Assembly (NCBI GenBank): GCA_029060025.1
Contig: JAIDUV010000087.1
Coordinates: forward strand, 1 to 41,549
Length of the DNA stretch: 41,549 bases
Reading direction: 5' to 3'
Origin: Clostridia bacterium
GTDB taxonomy: Bacteria; Bacillota; Clostridia; Christensenellales; UBA3700
This document shows, piece by piece, positions 7,607 to 17,307 of this stretch. A model generated the notes under the pieces. It saw only the letters and a list, made by a program, of their open reading frames with translations, searched no databases and was not told the origin of the DNA. How positions within the stretch are numbered: the first letter of the stretch is position 1; every line of letters starts with the position of its first letter. A program made the position numbers and the translations under genes.

Positions 7607-10600
7607 TTACTTCTTGCTTCTCATAGCGCGTTGCTCTCTCAACAAATCTTGGTAGCGCTCTATCTGGTCGTCTCTCAAGTCCACCATCTTCTTTGCCGTC
7701 TCAAAGGCTTGCTTATCACTTACTACCACTTCTGTCTCTTTGACTTTCACCTTTGTGCCGTCTCCTGTTGCGTCTCTTCTGATGTCTTTCATATACTCGT
7801 CTTCCATCTTGAGTAACGCTACTGTCGTATCTTTCTTTATCGTAAGTTTGATAAGCGGATTCGTACTTGTCAGTCCGTATACCACGAAGTACGTCGACTT
7901 CTTCTCTTTGCACTTATACTTAGTAAGTGCATAATCTCTCAAGCCGTCAAAGTATTTCTTTTGTTCTTTGCTGAGCAATGCATACGCTTCGTCAAGTGTA
8001 AGTCTCGGTGCTTTTTCTACCTTTGGCTTTGCAGGTGCGTTTACTTTAACTTGTTTCTCCACTACCTTCTCTACCACCTTTTCGACAGGTACTTCGACTA
8101 TCTTCTCAACTGGTACTTCGACGCGTACTTCCTTCTCGACAATCTTTTCGACCTCTACTGGCACTTCGACCTTTACTTCTTTCTCTACGACTTTCTCGAC
8201 CTCGACCGGTACCTCGACTATTTTCTCTACCGGTACTTCAACGACTTTTTCCACTATCTTTTCGACAGGAACTTCTTTCTCGATTACCTTTTCTATTGGT
8301 TTTTCTACAACTTTTTCAACTACTTGTGTTGAGCCTTGATTTGCCGACAATTCCATAATCTTATCCAACAGTCTTTCGATACGCTCGTCATTCTTTTCCA
8401 TCATTTTTTGAATCTTTTCGTCGTTTTGATCCAACATTTTTTGGACTGTATCTTCGCTAATACCAGCCTGTTGAGGCAACATCTGTTGCATCCCCGGCAA
8501 CAATGCAGTGACAGTCTCGGATATAATTCCCTTTATCTCTTCCGCGCCAATGCCTTGCTGTACAAATCCAAATCCGCCCTGAGGCATACCCTGTCCCATA
8601 TTGCCGCCTGAGCCTGCGTTTCCGCCCATCATACGCATAAACATCATTTGCATATCTTCGTCACGGCGTCTTGCTTCTTCGTCTCGACGCATATATTCTT
8701 CTTGGCGCTTTCTCTCCTCTATGTCAGCCTTGTTACGCTCATACTCGTCTCTCAACTCCTCGGCATATATCAACGACTTGTTGAACTTGCTCTTTGCTAT
8801 TATCATAAATACGATACTCAACACCGCCAAGCCCATCAATACGCACGCTATTGCCGTCCATCCCGCCGTAGCAAGTCCCAAGAACGCTCCCGCATAATAC
8901 GTCTTGTATCTGCTCTCTGCTATTCTCTTATTCTGCTTGCTCTTAGAGAGATAACCTGCGCCCTTGCTTGCAAATATAAGTATCAATATTATGGATATAA
9001 TACTTGCTATGATCTGCCACAACGGTATCTCTTTGAGTTTGGCAAGTATCTCGTCTAGAGTTCCGCCTCCGCCGTTGTTACCACTGCTAGGGTCGTTGCC
9101 GCTTGGTCTTTGGTTTGGATCGGTTGGGTCATAGTCCGGTGCGTTGCCATTCTCGTCTACTATCTTAAACGTACATACTGCTCCAGAGCGGATAAAGTAA
9201 TTCTCCGTGTCACTTACCGTAACTTTAACAGTATACGTACCTTTCTCCGTCTTCGTCTTGTATCCATCCGTAAACTTCAACTGCGACAGGATATCATTAT
9301 CTGTCACTTCGTCTCCGTTTCTGTCCTTGACTACGTACGTCGGATAATGCACCTCGCCATCCCATAGGAACTGCGTATCTCCCCATTCTATCGTCAAGAT
9401 ACTCATTCCTGACTTTGGTACAACTACGAAGTACCACTCTCTGCTCACTTCGTCCAACTTGTAGTTGGCTCCCAAGTCTCCGTTTATCGTGGCTACTATT
9501 CTATACGAGCCTACTTCGGACACTTGACTTGCGCCTATCTCGTTGCCTTCTTCGTCATATATCTTGTACGTAAAGTCATTAGCGTAGTCTATCTCGTCTC
9601 CGCTTGCAAGTCCGTCTGCCATTCCGGTTATTACAGGCGCGTAGCCGCTCTCTCCGTCCGTAACAAACTCCCAATTATCCCAGTTGGGTATCAAAGTGGA
9701 CTTGTCTATCGTCCAAGTGATTGTCACGTTGTCTGTCGTGCCGTCTGCCCAACTTCCTTCCTTTAACTTCACGTATACAGTGTATCTTCCTGCATCGGTT
9801 GCAGTTGCTCCCTCGCCGACTATCTCCATAAAGTCGCTGTCAAAGCCGTCTAAGTAATCCTCGACTCTCTTCTCTGTTCCGTCGTATACCGCTCCGCCCT
9901 TGAATACCGGTTTCTCTAACTCCGTCGGTCTTACTATCTTCAGCGTTGCCGTCATTGGCTCGGCGTAGAAGTCCGCAGACCTCATTGTGAACACTGCCTT
10001 GACTATATACTCGCCTATTCCCTTGACGTCTTCTTCGGGTATCTCTACTCCGTCCAGCATATATACGTACGCTACGCTCTTTATCTGACTTGGCAACGTG
10101 CCCTTGATTGGGTCTATTGTCTCATTCTTATCTTCGTCCGTGCATATTACTACCTTATCTGCAAACGTGAGTTTATCCGTACTAATAGTGATTGGCAACA
10201 CGTTTATCTTTACGCTCGCTTCTTTTGGATCTCCAGAGCCAAATTGGTAACTTACCGTCACTTCGTATCCGCCGTCCGTCACGTGCAACAACTCGTCAGT
10301 GGTAGAATACTTCACCTTGAACTGACTCCAATTAAGCACTACGTCTTGCTTCACTGTTATGCCGTCCAACACTCCGCTGTAGTACGCTGTCACTACCAAG
10401 TCGTCCTCGCCTATCTTGGTCTGCGCTGTAAACTTCTTTGACGAGTCTACCTCTACCTTTATGGAATCCAAAGTGTCTGCCTTAAGCCACTTTGCCGTCA
10501 ACGTCAAAGGTCTTGTTACTCTGTCCTGAGGAGTATCTCCCACCGAGTTAAATCTCCACGCTCTTGTCGTCTTTACTTCGTTTCCACTCGCATCTATGCT

Positions 10601-13396
10601 TATTTCGTCAAAGTACCAGCCTACAAACAACATATCTCCATTTGTCGGATTTGGCGTAGGTTTCTTCAAGAACTGTCCGTAGCCGTACGTCTCTTTAGTC
10701 GGCGCGCTTGCTCCGTTATTGTCCGGATTGAATATTACTTCATAAGCCGCGTCTTTGAACGTGACTTCTATTGTCTCTATCTTGTCAATTCCGTTGAACT
10801 CTTCGTCAAACTTGCCTGCATTGGCATCTCCGTCTACAGTTGCCTTACCGTTTAGGTACGGAGCCATACTCTTTACGTCGTTGACGATATCACTATCCCA
10901 TTTGTTTGTCAAAGCATCTAGGTACGCTTGCTCAAATAGGTAGATTATCTCTGCCGCTCCGTAATTCTGTCCATACTCTACTTCTACCTCTAGCCTTTGG
11001 CTTATCTGGCTTAAGTTGAAGACCATTACCAATATTTCCGCTTCAAAGGTCACGTCAAATTCGTATTCTTTTTCGTAATTGTCCGTGTCTGCTGGATATA
11101 CTACTATCTTCTTGGTATTGCTTCCCTTTGCGTCTACTTTGCCTATTAAAGATTTCCACTTAGACGGTAAGTCTGCATTTAACTCCACCTCTTTGCTTGC
11201 CTTATTCAACATCTTGACGCTAAAGTCTATCTCGCTTAAATTCTTACCAAAATACGGCACAGTGTCCGGCGAGATTTTGAAATCTTTTAGCGTCATACTT
11301 GTCAGTTTGCCTTTCTCTATCTCTATGCTCTTGCCTGTCGTATGCTCACCGTCATAATACCACAATGGCTCTAAGCCGTCTGTAAGTCTATACTTAAAGG
11401 TATATTCCCCGCTATCCTTGACTGTCTTTACCGACAACACACCGCTATTCTTTACGCTAGCGGTAGTAGTCTTCTCTGTTCCATCCTGTACGAAGTAATA
11501 CGTTGAATTAGGATTTGTCATACTTCCGCTTGATGGCGGTGTATGCGTAACCAATGCAGTGAGTGTGATGCTCTCTACGCTGTCGTACTCTATCTTGTCT
11601 TTATCTGAAGTGAGACTAGTCTTTATATTTGCATTTACATAACTGTCCGGTAAGCCCCATACTGCATACATTGTTACGTCACCGAACACTCCGCTTGGCA
11701 AAGATGTAAACGGCTCGGTGGTTGCAGCGCCTTTATCGTCAAGCATTACCCAACCTTTAAAAACGTGATTGGTCTTTGCGTCGGTGTAAGATTTAAAATC
11801 TGGATATTCGTTGCTAGGAGTAGGCAAAGGGTCGTCTTTCATATAATCGTCGGACGGCAATCCTACGTCCTCTTCGTTGTCTCCGCTCAATAAGTTCTTG
11901 AACGTTACTGTTGCAACCAAATAATTGCGTACAGGTGAATTATCTGGGTCATACGCTCCGCCTATCTTATCCTTATCCCAAATTTGAGACAATAACCCTG
12001 TACCTACGTTATTTTTTGCTGCATCAATCATTATATCAGAGTTACTATATTCTGTAGCCACGCCAACAGGTACTATATCTGAACTACCACTTTGTGGGGG
12101 CGAATATGAACTTGTGCTCTTAACTACGTTGATATTACTAAGGTTTGCTGCAGGTATCTGCCCATTATTGCCAGTTATAGCAATTAACGAATTTTTAGTC
12201 GCATCTGTAGTTCCAATTTTTCCTTGACAATAAGCATTTTTTATAATTATATTTCTATTAGCACTTCCCAGCAATGCACCAGAATAATTCCTTACACCAG
12301 TGGTTATATCTATTGCACCAACAACATTCTCTATTAATGTTGTTGCTGAAGTCAATGTCCAACCAATTATAATACTGCTATGAGTATAGTATGTTCCTGG
12401 TACATTAATTATAAAATTTGCCACACAATCATAAAGTGTTAAGCCACCGGTATGATTATATGCAACAAGACCTATAATAGGCACGTGACTACTATTAGTA
12501 TTTGTTTTTACTTCCATATCGGCTGAACAACGATATACAAACAAATTATGACCTGAATTATAATTTAATCCTACTATTCCGCCTGAAAACGGATGAATTG
12601 AATAAGCAATATTTGATGTAATTTCTCCAGAAGTATGACAATTTAATATGTTATTATCTCCGTAAGATAATCCAACTAAAGCCCCTACATATGGTCCGTG
12701 ATTAGCCAAACAAGTTGAATTTGCCGGAGTCTCTCGAAAAGCAAAATCACGTACTATTAAATCAGTAATCGTTGCTTCAATAATTCTGCAAAATACTCCA
12801 AAACCGCCAAGCGCTATGTTTGACGTACCTATATTTACGTATGCGTTAGTGCTAGTATTCCAATATTGCCAATTAGAATTAACAGTAATATTCTTAAGAG
12901 AATAACCAAGTCCATAAAAAGTACCTTTAAAATTTACTACAGGATGGAAATCCACTCCATCAAAGTCCAAATCATTAGCAAGTACATAATACTGCCCTGT
13001 TCCATACGTCGAATCAGCCGCCATTTGCTTTACAAATATTTCCCACTCGTCTATAGAGGTAATTACGTACGGATTTGTTTGTGTACCAGGCGTATCCGCT
13101 GACTTAACAGTTACAATCGTAATATCAAAATCTTCAGTACCTGCTCTAAAGTCGTCAACTTTGTTTTTGTCTGTGAATACATATTTTACACCGTCTGCAA
13201 AGTGGCTTAAATCTCCTGCTGTCGAAATTGTTGGTCTGCTTAATGGTGTTGTTGAATTATTATTGCCATTTTCTCCAGCGTATTCTTTGAAATTTGCTAA
13301 ATTGCTAAATATACCTAATACGCACGACACCGCTATAACCAAAATTAGCGCTATCGTAAATATTGCTAAACTCTTCTTACAATTTTTCTTCTCCAT
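7607..13396 (-). CDS. Giant cell-surface protein with beta-helix, InlB-like repeats, membrane anchor and coiled-coil tail
   Basis: 1929 residues; ATG at 13396 preceded by AAGGTG. Residues 8-28 are a signal/anchor segment (a weak lipobox ending at Cys25 is possible). About 60-480 is GLUG/beta-helix-like. InlB-B-type repeats end at MYAVWGL (about 585) and LTAKWL (about 970). Ig/MBG-like domains follow to about 1430. A Gly/Ser/Asn linker leads to hydrophobic segments at about 1460-1485 and 1510-1545. Then come a charged coiled coil, a Met/Gly-rich stretch, about 95 residues of Val-Glu-Lys-Ile-Val-Glu-Val-Pro repeats (about 1690-1785) and a 140-residue C-terminal domain I do not recognise. Whether the tail is inside or outside depends on whether the second hydrophobic stretch crosses once or twice. 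In this assembly its inverton promoter (13671-13771) points away, so it should be silent or low. Confidence 0.85.
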   Translation of the reverse strand: MEKKNCKKSLAIFTIALILVIAVSCVLGIFSNLANFKEYAGENGNNNSTTPLSRPTISTAGDLSHFADGVKYVFTDKNKVDDFRAGTEDFDITIVTVKSADTPGTQTNPYVITSIDEWEIFVKQMAADSTYGTGQYYVLANDLDFDGVDFHPVVNFKGTFYGLGYSLKNITVNSNWQYWNTSTNAYVNIGTSNIALGGFGVFCRIIEATITDLIVRDFAFRETPANSTCLANHGPYVGALVGLSYGDNNILNCHTSGEITSNIAYSIHPFSGGIVGLNYNSGHNLFVYRCSADMEVKTNTNSSHVPIIGLVAYNHTGGLTLYDCVANFIINVPGTYYTHSSIIIGWTLTSATTLIENVVGAIDITTGVRNYSGALLGSANRNIIIKNAYCQGKIGTTDATKNSLIAITGNNGQIPAANLSNINVVKSTSSYSPPQSGSSDIVPVGVATEYSNSDIMIDAAKNNVGTGLLSQIWDKDKIGGAYDPDNSPVRNYLVATVTFKNLLSGDNEEDVGLPSDDYMKDDPLPTPSNEYPDFKSYTDAKTNHVFKGWVMLDDKGAATTEPFTSLPSGVFGDVTMYAVWGLPDSYVNANIKTSLTSDKDKIEYDSVESITLTALVTHTPPSSGSMTNPNSTYYFVQDGTEKTTTASVKNSGVLSVKTVKDSGEYTFKYRLTDGLEPLWYYDGEHTTGKSIEIEKGKLTSMTLKDFKISPDTVPYFGKNLSEIDFSVKMLNKASKEVELNADLPSKWKSLIGKVDAKGSNTKKIVVYPADTDNYEKEYEFDVTFEAEILVMVFNLSQISQRLEVEVEYGQNYGAAEIIYLFEQAYLDALTNKWDSDIVNDVKSMAPYLNGKATVDGDANAGKFDEEFNGIDKIETIEVTFKDAAYEVIFNPDNNGASAPTKETYGYGQFLKKPTPNPTNGDMLFVGWYFDEISIDASGNEVKTTRAWRFNSVGDTPQDRVTRPLTLTAKWLKADTLDSIKVEVDSSKKFTAQTKIGEDDLVVTAYYSGVLDGITVKQDVVLNWSQFKVKYSTTDELLHVTDGGYEVTVSYQFGSGDPKEASVKINVLPITISTDKLTFADKVVICTDEDKNETIDPIKGTLPSQIKSVAYVYMLDGVEIPEEDVKGIGEYIVKAVFTMRSADFYAEPMTATLKIVRPTELEKPVFKGGAVYDGTEKRVEDYLDGFDSDFMEIVGEGATATDAGRYTVYVKLKEGSWADGTTDNVTITWTIDKSTLIPNWDNWEFVTDGESGYAPVITGMADGLASGDEIDYANDFTYKIYDEEGNEIGASQVSEVGSYRIVATINGDLGANYKLDEVSREWYFVVVPKSGMSILTIEWGDTQFLWDGEVHYPTYVVKDRNGDEVTDNDILSQLKFTDGYKTKTEKGTYTVKVTVSDTENYFIRSGAVCTFKIVDENGNAPDYDPTDPNQRPSGNDPSSGNNGGGGTLDEILAKLKEIPLWQIIASIISIILILIFASKGAGYLSKSKQNKRIAESRYKTYYAGAFLGLATAGWTAIACVLMGLAVLSIVFMIIAKSKFNKSLIYAEELRDEYERNKADIEERKRQEEYMRRDEEARRRDEDMQMMFMRMMGGNAGSGGNMGQGMPQGGFGFVQQGIGAEEIKGIISETVTALLPGMQQMLPQQAGISEDTVQKMLDQNDEKIQKMMEKNDERIERLLDKIMELSANQGSTQVVEKVVEKPIEKVIEKEVPVEKIVEKVVEVPVEKIVEVPVEVEKVVEKEVKVEVPVEVEKIVEKEVRVEVPVEKIVEVPVEKVVEKVVEKQVKVNAPAKPKVEKAPRLTLDEAYALLSKEQKKYFDGLRDYALTKYKCKEKKSTYFVVYGLTSTNPLIKLTIKKDTTVALLKMEDEYMKDIRRDATGDGTKVKVKETEVVVSDKQAFETAKKMVDLRDDQIERYQDLLREQRAMRSKK
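8041..8330 (-). repeat. Tandem coding repeat (KIVEVPVE-type)
   Basis: Roughly 12 degenerate units of 7-8 codons encoding Val-Glu-Lys-(Ile/Val)-Val-Glu-(Val/Lys)-(Pro/Glu) patterns inside the giant surface protein. The units differ enough in DNA to exclude a CRISPR array. Such low-complexity runs can change length by slippage. Confidence 0.8.
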
Positions 13397-13423
13397 ATCT
13401 TACACCTTCATAAGTATAATTTG

Positions 13424-13516
13424 ATTGAGATTTCTCCCTACGGTCGAAATGACAATAGTAGTTTTGAGATTTCTCGACTTCGCTTGAAATGACGTCTCGT
13501 GCGAGCGTCAATGACG
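13424..13516. repeat. Dispersed palindromic repeat cluster before the giant gene
   Basis: Units GAGATTTCTCCCTACGGTCG (truncated) and GAGATTTCTCGACTTCGCTT, then the tail GCGAGCGTCAATGACGT. It occupies the same leader position as 2754-2868 does for the paralog. Confidence 0.8.
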
Positions 13517-13670
13517 TACATAAGTCTATTTCTCACTGTAAATTATACTTTTACCTTTTCTTTTACGCAGTAGTTATAGAATTTTCTATACACAAGGTTC
13601 TTCTATACCAAAATTTGTATGTTTTTATGTACTTTACAAACTTTGTTTTATAGTCGAAATTCCAAAAAAG

Positions 13671-13771
13671 GTATACTTTTACTGACCCAAAAATATTGCA
13701 AATTATTTATACGCGAAGTATAATGTAATTGAAAAATTATGCCTTTTCGCAGGCAGTCAGTAAAAGTATAC
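13671..13771. other. Invertible DNA segment 2 (inverton), promoter in OFF orientation
   Basis: The same perfect 16-bp inverted repeats as copy 1, at 13671-13686 and 13756-13771, again with exactly 69 bp between. The interior aligns to copy 1 only when inverted, while the flanking leader (13501-13670) and right flank (13772-13860) align directly. The promoter therefore faces right, away from the gene that starts at 13396. Some cells in the population may carry the opposite orientation. Confidence 0.85.
13696..13724 (+). promoter_or_regulatory. Promoter inside inverton 2, facing away from the giant gene
   Basis: Plus strand TTGCAA (13696-13701), 17 bases, TATAAT (13719-13724). A transcript from it would meet the hairpin at 13827-13856 after about 120 bases. 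Confidence 0.75.
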
Positions 13772-13826
13772 TTTTTTTGGAATTGTGAAAAATCTTAATT
13801 AAATTAGAATTTTAGTTGGATAAAAG

Positions 13827-13856
13827 AATAACACGCAACATTACTTGCGTGTTATT
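13827..13856. terminator. Conserved hairpin terminator flanking inverton 2
   Basis: 12-bp perfect stem AATAACACGCAA with its complement, loop CATTAC, then TAATAGG. Counterpart of 3180-3211. Confidence 0.65.
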
Positions 13857-13860
13857 TAAT

Positions 13861-14003
13861 AGGTTTGAGATTTCTCGACTTCGCTCGTAAGAAACGAAGT
13901 GACGGCATAGCGAGCAAGCAGGTGCGTCTCGTGTGAGCGTCAATGACATCTAATTTTGTCACCTCGAACGTAGTCGAAATGACATATTATTATGTCGAGA
14001 TGA
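13861..14003. repeat. Dispersed palindromic repeat, long composite form
   Basis: GAGATTTCTCGACTTCGCTC continues into a block (GTAAG-AACGAAGTGACGGC, then ATAGCGAGCAAGCAGG and GAGCGTCAATGACAT), followed by another unit. The same composite block recurs at 17028-17120 and 33930-34140. Confidence 0.8.
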
Positions 14004-14005
14004 CA

Positions 14006-16819
14006 TTAAGATTGCTTTAACTTATCTATCAAATATTTGCCGGTGTAACTCTTAGGATTTTTTGATACTTCTTCAGGCGTGCCTGTCGCGACTATTGTTC
14101 CGCCATTGTCTCCGCCTTCTGGACCGAGGTCAATTATATGGTCTGCAACTTTGATTACGTCGAGATTGTGCTCGATAACTATGACGGTATTGCCTTTAGA
14201 CACGAGTCTTTGGAGTATCATAATAAGTTTTTTGACGTCAGCGGAGTGAAGTCCGGTGGTAGGCTCGTCAAGAATATACACAGTCTTGCCTGTCGAGCGT
14301 TTGGAAAGTTCGGTCGCAAGTTTTACTCTTTGCGCTTCGCCGCCCGAAAGCGTGGTAGCAGGCTGACCGAGTTTGACGTAAGAAAGTCCGACGTCGTTGA
14401 GCGTGGATATCTTGTTGTATATCTGCGGTACGTTGCGGAAAAATTCGCAAGCCTCTGCGACAGTCATTTCCAACACGTCGTAGATACTCTTGCCCTTGAA
14501 TTTGACTTGCAATGTCTCCCTATTGTATCTCTTGCCACCGCACACTGCGCAAGGTACGTAGACGTCTGACAAGAAGTGCATTTCTATCTTTTTGATACCG
14601 TCACCCGAGCAATTCTCGCACCTGCCGCCTGCGATATTGAAAGAAAATCTGCCGCCTGTATACCCTCTCGATTTTGCATCGGGGGTCTTTGCATACAATT
14701 CTCTAATAGCAGTAAATACGTTGGTGTAAGTCGCAGGGTTGGAGCGCGGCGTTCTGCCAATAGGGCTTTGGTCTATGGCAATGACTTTGTCAAGTTCTTC
14801 TATGCCAAGTATCTCCTTGCAATTGACAGGCTTTTCTGCGCTGCCATTGAGTTTGTTTTGCAATACCGGATAAAGCACTTCGTTGATAAGCGAAGACTTA
14901 CCGCTGCCGCTCACGCCGGTGATAACACAAAAAGCCCCCAATGGAATATCTACGTCGATTTTTTTGAGATTGTTTTTGACCGCGCCTTTGATTTGAAGAT
15001 ATTTACCGTTGCCGGCGCGTCTCTCTGCCGGAAGTTCTATGACCTCTCTGCCCGACATATAGGCGCCGGTGATAGATTTTTCGCACGCCATAATATCCTG
15101 CGGAGTGCCTGCCGCAACGACTTCTCCGCCGTTGATACCTGCGCCGGGACCTATGTCGACGATATAATCGGCTTTGCGCATAGTGTCCTCGTCGTGCTCG
15201 ACGACGATAAGCGTATTGCCGAGGTCTCGCAATCTCTCAAGCGTAGCCAAAAGTTTGTCATTATCCCTCTGGTGAAGACCTATACTTGGCTCGTCAAGAA
15301 TATACAGCACGCCGACAAGTCCGCTGCCTATCTGCGTAGCAAGACGTATTCTCTGCGCCTCGCCGCCAGATAGAGTGGCTGAAGATCTGGTAAGTTGAAG
15401 ATATTCAAGTCCAACGTTGACTAAAAAGCCCAGTCGCGCCTTAATCTCCTTGAGTATTTGATTGGCAATAATACTCTGCGTAGAGTCAAGTTGCAAGTTT
15501 TCAAAAAATTCAAACGCTTTGTCAATAGACAGCGCGCAAACCTCGTAAATATTAAGTCCGCCCACAGTCACGCCCAACACTTCTTTCTTGAGCCTCTTGC
15601 CGTCGCACACGTCGCAGTGCGCTTCTGCAAGGTATCTTGAGAGTTCGCCTCTCATAAAATCCGACGTCAAGGATTTATATTTATCCATAAAGTGATTGGC
15701 TACGCCATCAAAATTATAGTTGGTAACGCCGTCTGAAAACTTTCTGTTGACCTGCACTTTTTCGCCGTCTCCGTACAGCAATACGTTGAGAGCCTTTTTA
15801 GGCAACTCTTTGACAGGTACGTGGGTAGAAAAATTATACTTCTTTCCAAGCGCATCGTATATAGCGCGAGGATAGTTGAAATAATCCATATTCCAACCGC
15901 CTACGTCAAATGCGCCCTCACTGATAGACTTGTCCCATTTGACAAACTTCTGAGTATCAAGCACGTTCTTAAAGCCTAAGCCGGAACATTCCGGACAGGC
16001 GCCAAACGGCGAATTGAAAGAAAACATTCTTGGCTGCAACTCTTCTATGCTTATGTCGCAATCAGGACAAGCGTACTTTGTGGAATATAAGGATAATTCG
16101 CCGTTGATTTCCACTTCGACAAGCCCCTCTGCAAGTTTGAGCGCTGTCTCAAGGCTGTCTGTAAGACGTCTGCCCGCCTCTTCCTTGATTACGATTCTGT
16201 CAACTACGATTTTGATATTGTGCTTAAAATTCTTGTCAAGCGTAACTTCTTCGTCGACTATATTATACTCGCTGCCGTCGACGATAAGCCTGCTGTATCC
16301 GCTCTTGCGATATCCGTCAATTTGCTTGGAATACTCGCCCTTTCTACCTCTTACGACTGGCGCAAGTACGCGCACTTTTGCTCCCGCGCCCACGCTCATA
16401 ACCTTATCGGCAATCTGATCGACAGACTGCTGGACTATCTCCTTGCCGCAATTGGGACAATGCGGAATACCTATTCTGGCATACAAAAGTCTTAAATAAT
16501 CGTATATTTCCGTCACCGTGCCTACAGTCGAACGGGGATTGTGCGAAGTCGTCTTTTGGTCAATAGATATAGCCGGCGAAAGTCCGTCGATATAGTCTAC
16601 GTCGGGCTTGTCCATCTGTCCCAAAAATTGCCTAGCATAAGACGAAAGACTTTCCATATATCTGCGCTGTCCCTCTGCAAAAATCGTGTCGAATGCCAAT
16701 GACGACTTGCCGCTTCCGCTCAAGCCGGTCAACACCACGAGTTTGTCTCGGGGAATCTGCACGTCAATGTTTTTGAGATTGTGTACTCTTGCGCCCTTGA
16801 TTGTTATGTTCTTATCCAT
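14006..16819 (-). CDS. uvrA: UvrABC excision nuclease subunit A
   Basis: 937-residue damage-recognition ATPase of nucleotide excision repair; a UvrA dimer loads UvrB on damaged DNA. Two ABC ATPase halves are present, with Walker [10 protein letters not shown] near residue 32 and GVSGSGKSS in the second half. LSGGEAQR signatures occur in both halves, as do zinc-binding Cys pairs (CPNC, CPDC, CENC, CAVC). The open frame extends upstream to 16909, but the true start is the ATG at 16819: GGAG lies seven bases ahead and homology begins there. The upstream extension reads through structured element D. uvrB lies upstream on the same strand, about 490 bases away, so the two are probably separate units. 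uvrC is not in the window. Confidence 0.96.
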   Translation of the reverse strand: MDKNITIKGARVHNLKNIDVQIPRDKLVVLTGLSGSGKSSLAFDTIFAEGQRRYMESLSSYARQFLGQMDKPDVDYIDGLSPAISIDQKTTSHNPRSTVGTVTEIYDYLRLLYARIGIPHCPNCGKEIVQQSVDQIADKVMSVGAGAKVRVLAPVVRGRKGEYSKQIDGYRKSGYSRLIVDGSEYNIVDEEVTLDKNFKHNIKIVVDRIVIKEEAGRRLTDSLETALKLAEGLVEVEINGELSLYSTKYACPDCDISIEELQPRMFSFNSPFGACPECSGLGFKNVLDTQKFVKWDKSISEGAFDVGGWNMDYFNYPRAIYDALGKKYNFSTHVPVKELPKKALNVLLYGDGEKVQVNRKFSDGVTNYNFDGVANHFMDKYKSLTSDFMRGELSRYLAEAHCDVCDGKRLKKEVLGVTVGGLNIYEVCALSIDKAFEFFENLQLDSTQSIIANQILKEIKARLGFLVNVGLEYLQLTRSSATLSGGEAQRIRLATQIGSGLVGVLYILDEPSIGLHQRDNDKLLATLERLRDLGNTLIVVEHDEDTMRKADYIVDIGPGAGINGGEVVAAGTPQDIMACEKSITGAYMSGREVIELPAERRAGNGKYLQIKGAVKNNLKKIDVDIPLGAFCVITGVSGSGKSSLINEVLYPVLQNKLNGSAEKPVNCKEILGIEELDKVIAIDQSPIGRTPRSNPATYTNVFTAIRELYAKTPDAKSRGYTGGRFSFNIAGGRCENCSGDGIKKIEMHFLSDVYVPCAVCGGKRYNRETLQVKFKGKSIYDVLEMTVAEACEFFRNVPQIYNKISTLNDVGLSYVKLGQPATTLSGGEAQRVKLATELSKRSTGKTVYILDEPTTGLHSADVKKLIMILQRLVSKGNTVIVIEHNLDVIKVADHIIDLGPEGGDNGGTIVATGTPEEVSKNPKSYTGKYLIDKLKQS

Positions 16820-16834
16820 AATAGTCTCCAACAC

Positions 16835-16957
16835 GACTGTGTATATCGGCGCGCCTTTCGCTCTAACGGCTAGGACGCCTTCGGGGTCACGTACATATAG
16901 TACGCTCACCGCTCAGTTGCCACCGCACGAACGAAAATCACACCAATCTCCGCAGTC
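16835..16957 (-). repeat. Structured repeat element, copy D, in the uvrA leader
   Basis: Read on the minus strand: GACTG with CAGTC (16957-16953, 16839-16835); ATTGGTGTG with CGCGCCGAT (16947-16939, 16853-16845); TTTCGTT with AGCGAAA; GGT with ACC beside a TGAG/CGAA tandem G-A loop; apical CGTAC-TATAT-GTACG. Several pairs are G-U on this strand and would be A-C on the other. It ends 16 bases before the uvrA start codon, overlapping nothing essential but including sequence just upstream of the ribosome site. Confidence 0.65.
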
Positions 16958-17027
16958 TTGCATCATTTATTGCAATTTTCTATTATTCTTTTTATTATAA
17001 TAATATATCAGTATATATAGTTTTTAT

Positions 17028-17120
17028 TGAGATTTCTCCACTTCGCTGTGCTCCGGTCGTAAGGAGCGAAGCGACGGCATAGCGAGCAAGCAGGTGCGTC
17101 TCGTGCGAGCGTCAATGACA
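17028..17120. repeat. Dispersed palindromic repeat, long composite form
   Basis: Begins GAGATTTCTCCACTTCGCTG, continues with the AAGGAGCGAAGCGACGGC block and ends GCGAGCGTCAATGACA. It is immediately followed by structured element C. The AT-rich stretch at 16988-17025 may hold the uvrA promoter (TATAAT on the minus strand), without a clear -35 box. Confidence 0.8.
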
Positions 17121-17138
17121 AAATCATAAGTCACGCAC

Positions 17139-17296
17139 GAGCGCGGAGAGTGCTGTTCATTTCGCTTTGCGAAATTGTCCGAATTGGACTTTTTTGTCCG
17201 TGCTAGGGCGAGATGAAGTCGTCAAGTGTACTTGCCGTACACGTCGACTTCTCAAGTCCCGACGTCAGGGCAAAAAGAGCAGCGCTATACGCGCTC
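17139..17296 (+). repeat. Structured repeat element, copy C (long variant)
   Basis: GAGCGCG (17139-17145) with CGCGCTC (17290-17296); AGTGCTGTTC (17149-17158) with GAGCAGCGCT (17277-17286), two G-U pairs; TTTGC/GCAAA; GGG/CCC; GAAGTCG (17215-17221) with CGACTTC (17245-17251); apical GTGTAC-TTGCC-GTACAC. An extra small hairpin GTCC-GAATT-GGAC (17177-17189) sits in the 5' side. The element ends 11 bases before the uvrB stop codon. Confidence 0.75.
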
Positions 17297-17307
17297 GGTT
17301 ACACACT

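Noticed and set aside
8041-8330. Possible CRISPR array
   Set aside because: Units are 21-24 bases, in frame, degenerate and without unique spacers; it is a protein-coding tandem repeat.
7961-8339. Plus-strand frames rich in Tyr/Phe/Leu or Thr/Ser opposite the giant surface gene
   Set aside because: They are shadows of the Val-Glu-Lys repeat on the coding strand; composition follows from the repeat.
12866-13424. Plus-strand frames opposite the start of the giant gene
   Set aside because: Shadows; the minus strand has a continuous 1929-codon frame with signal segment and ribosome site.
16820-16909. Longer N-terminus for UvrA
   Set aside because: The extension lies in structured element D; GGAG before the ATG at 16819 and the start of family similarity fix the shorter form.
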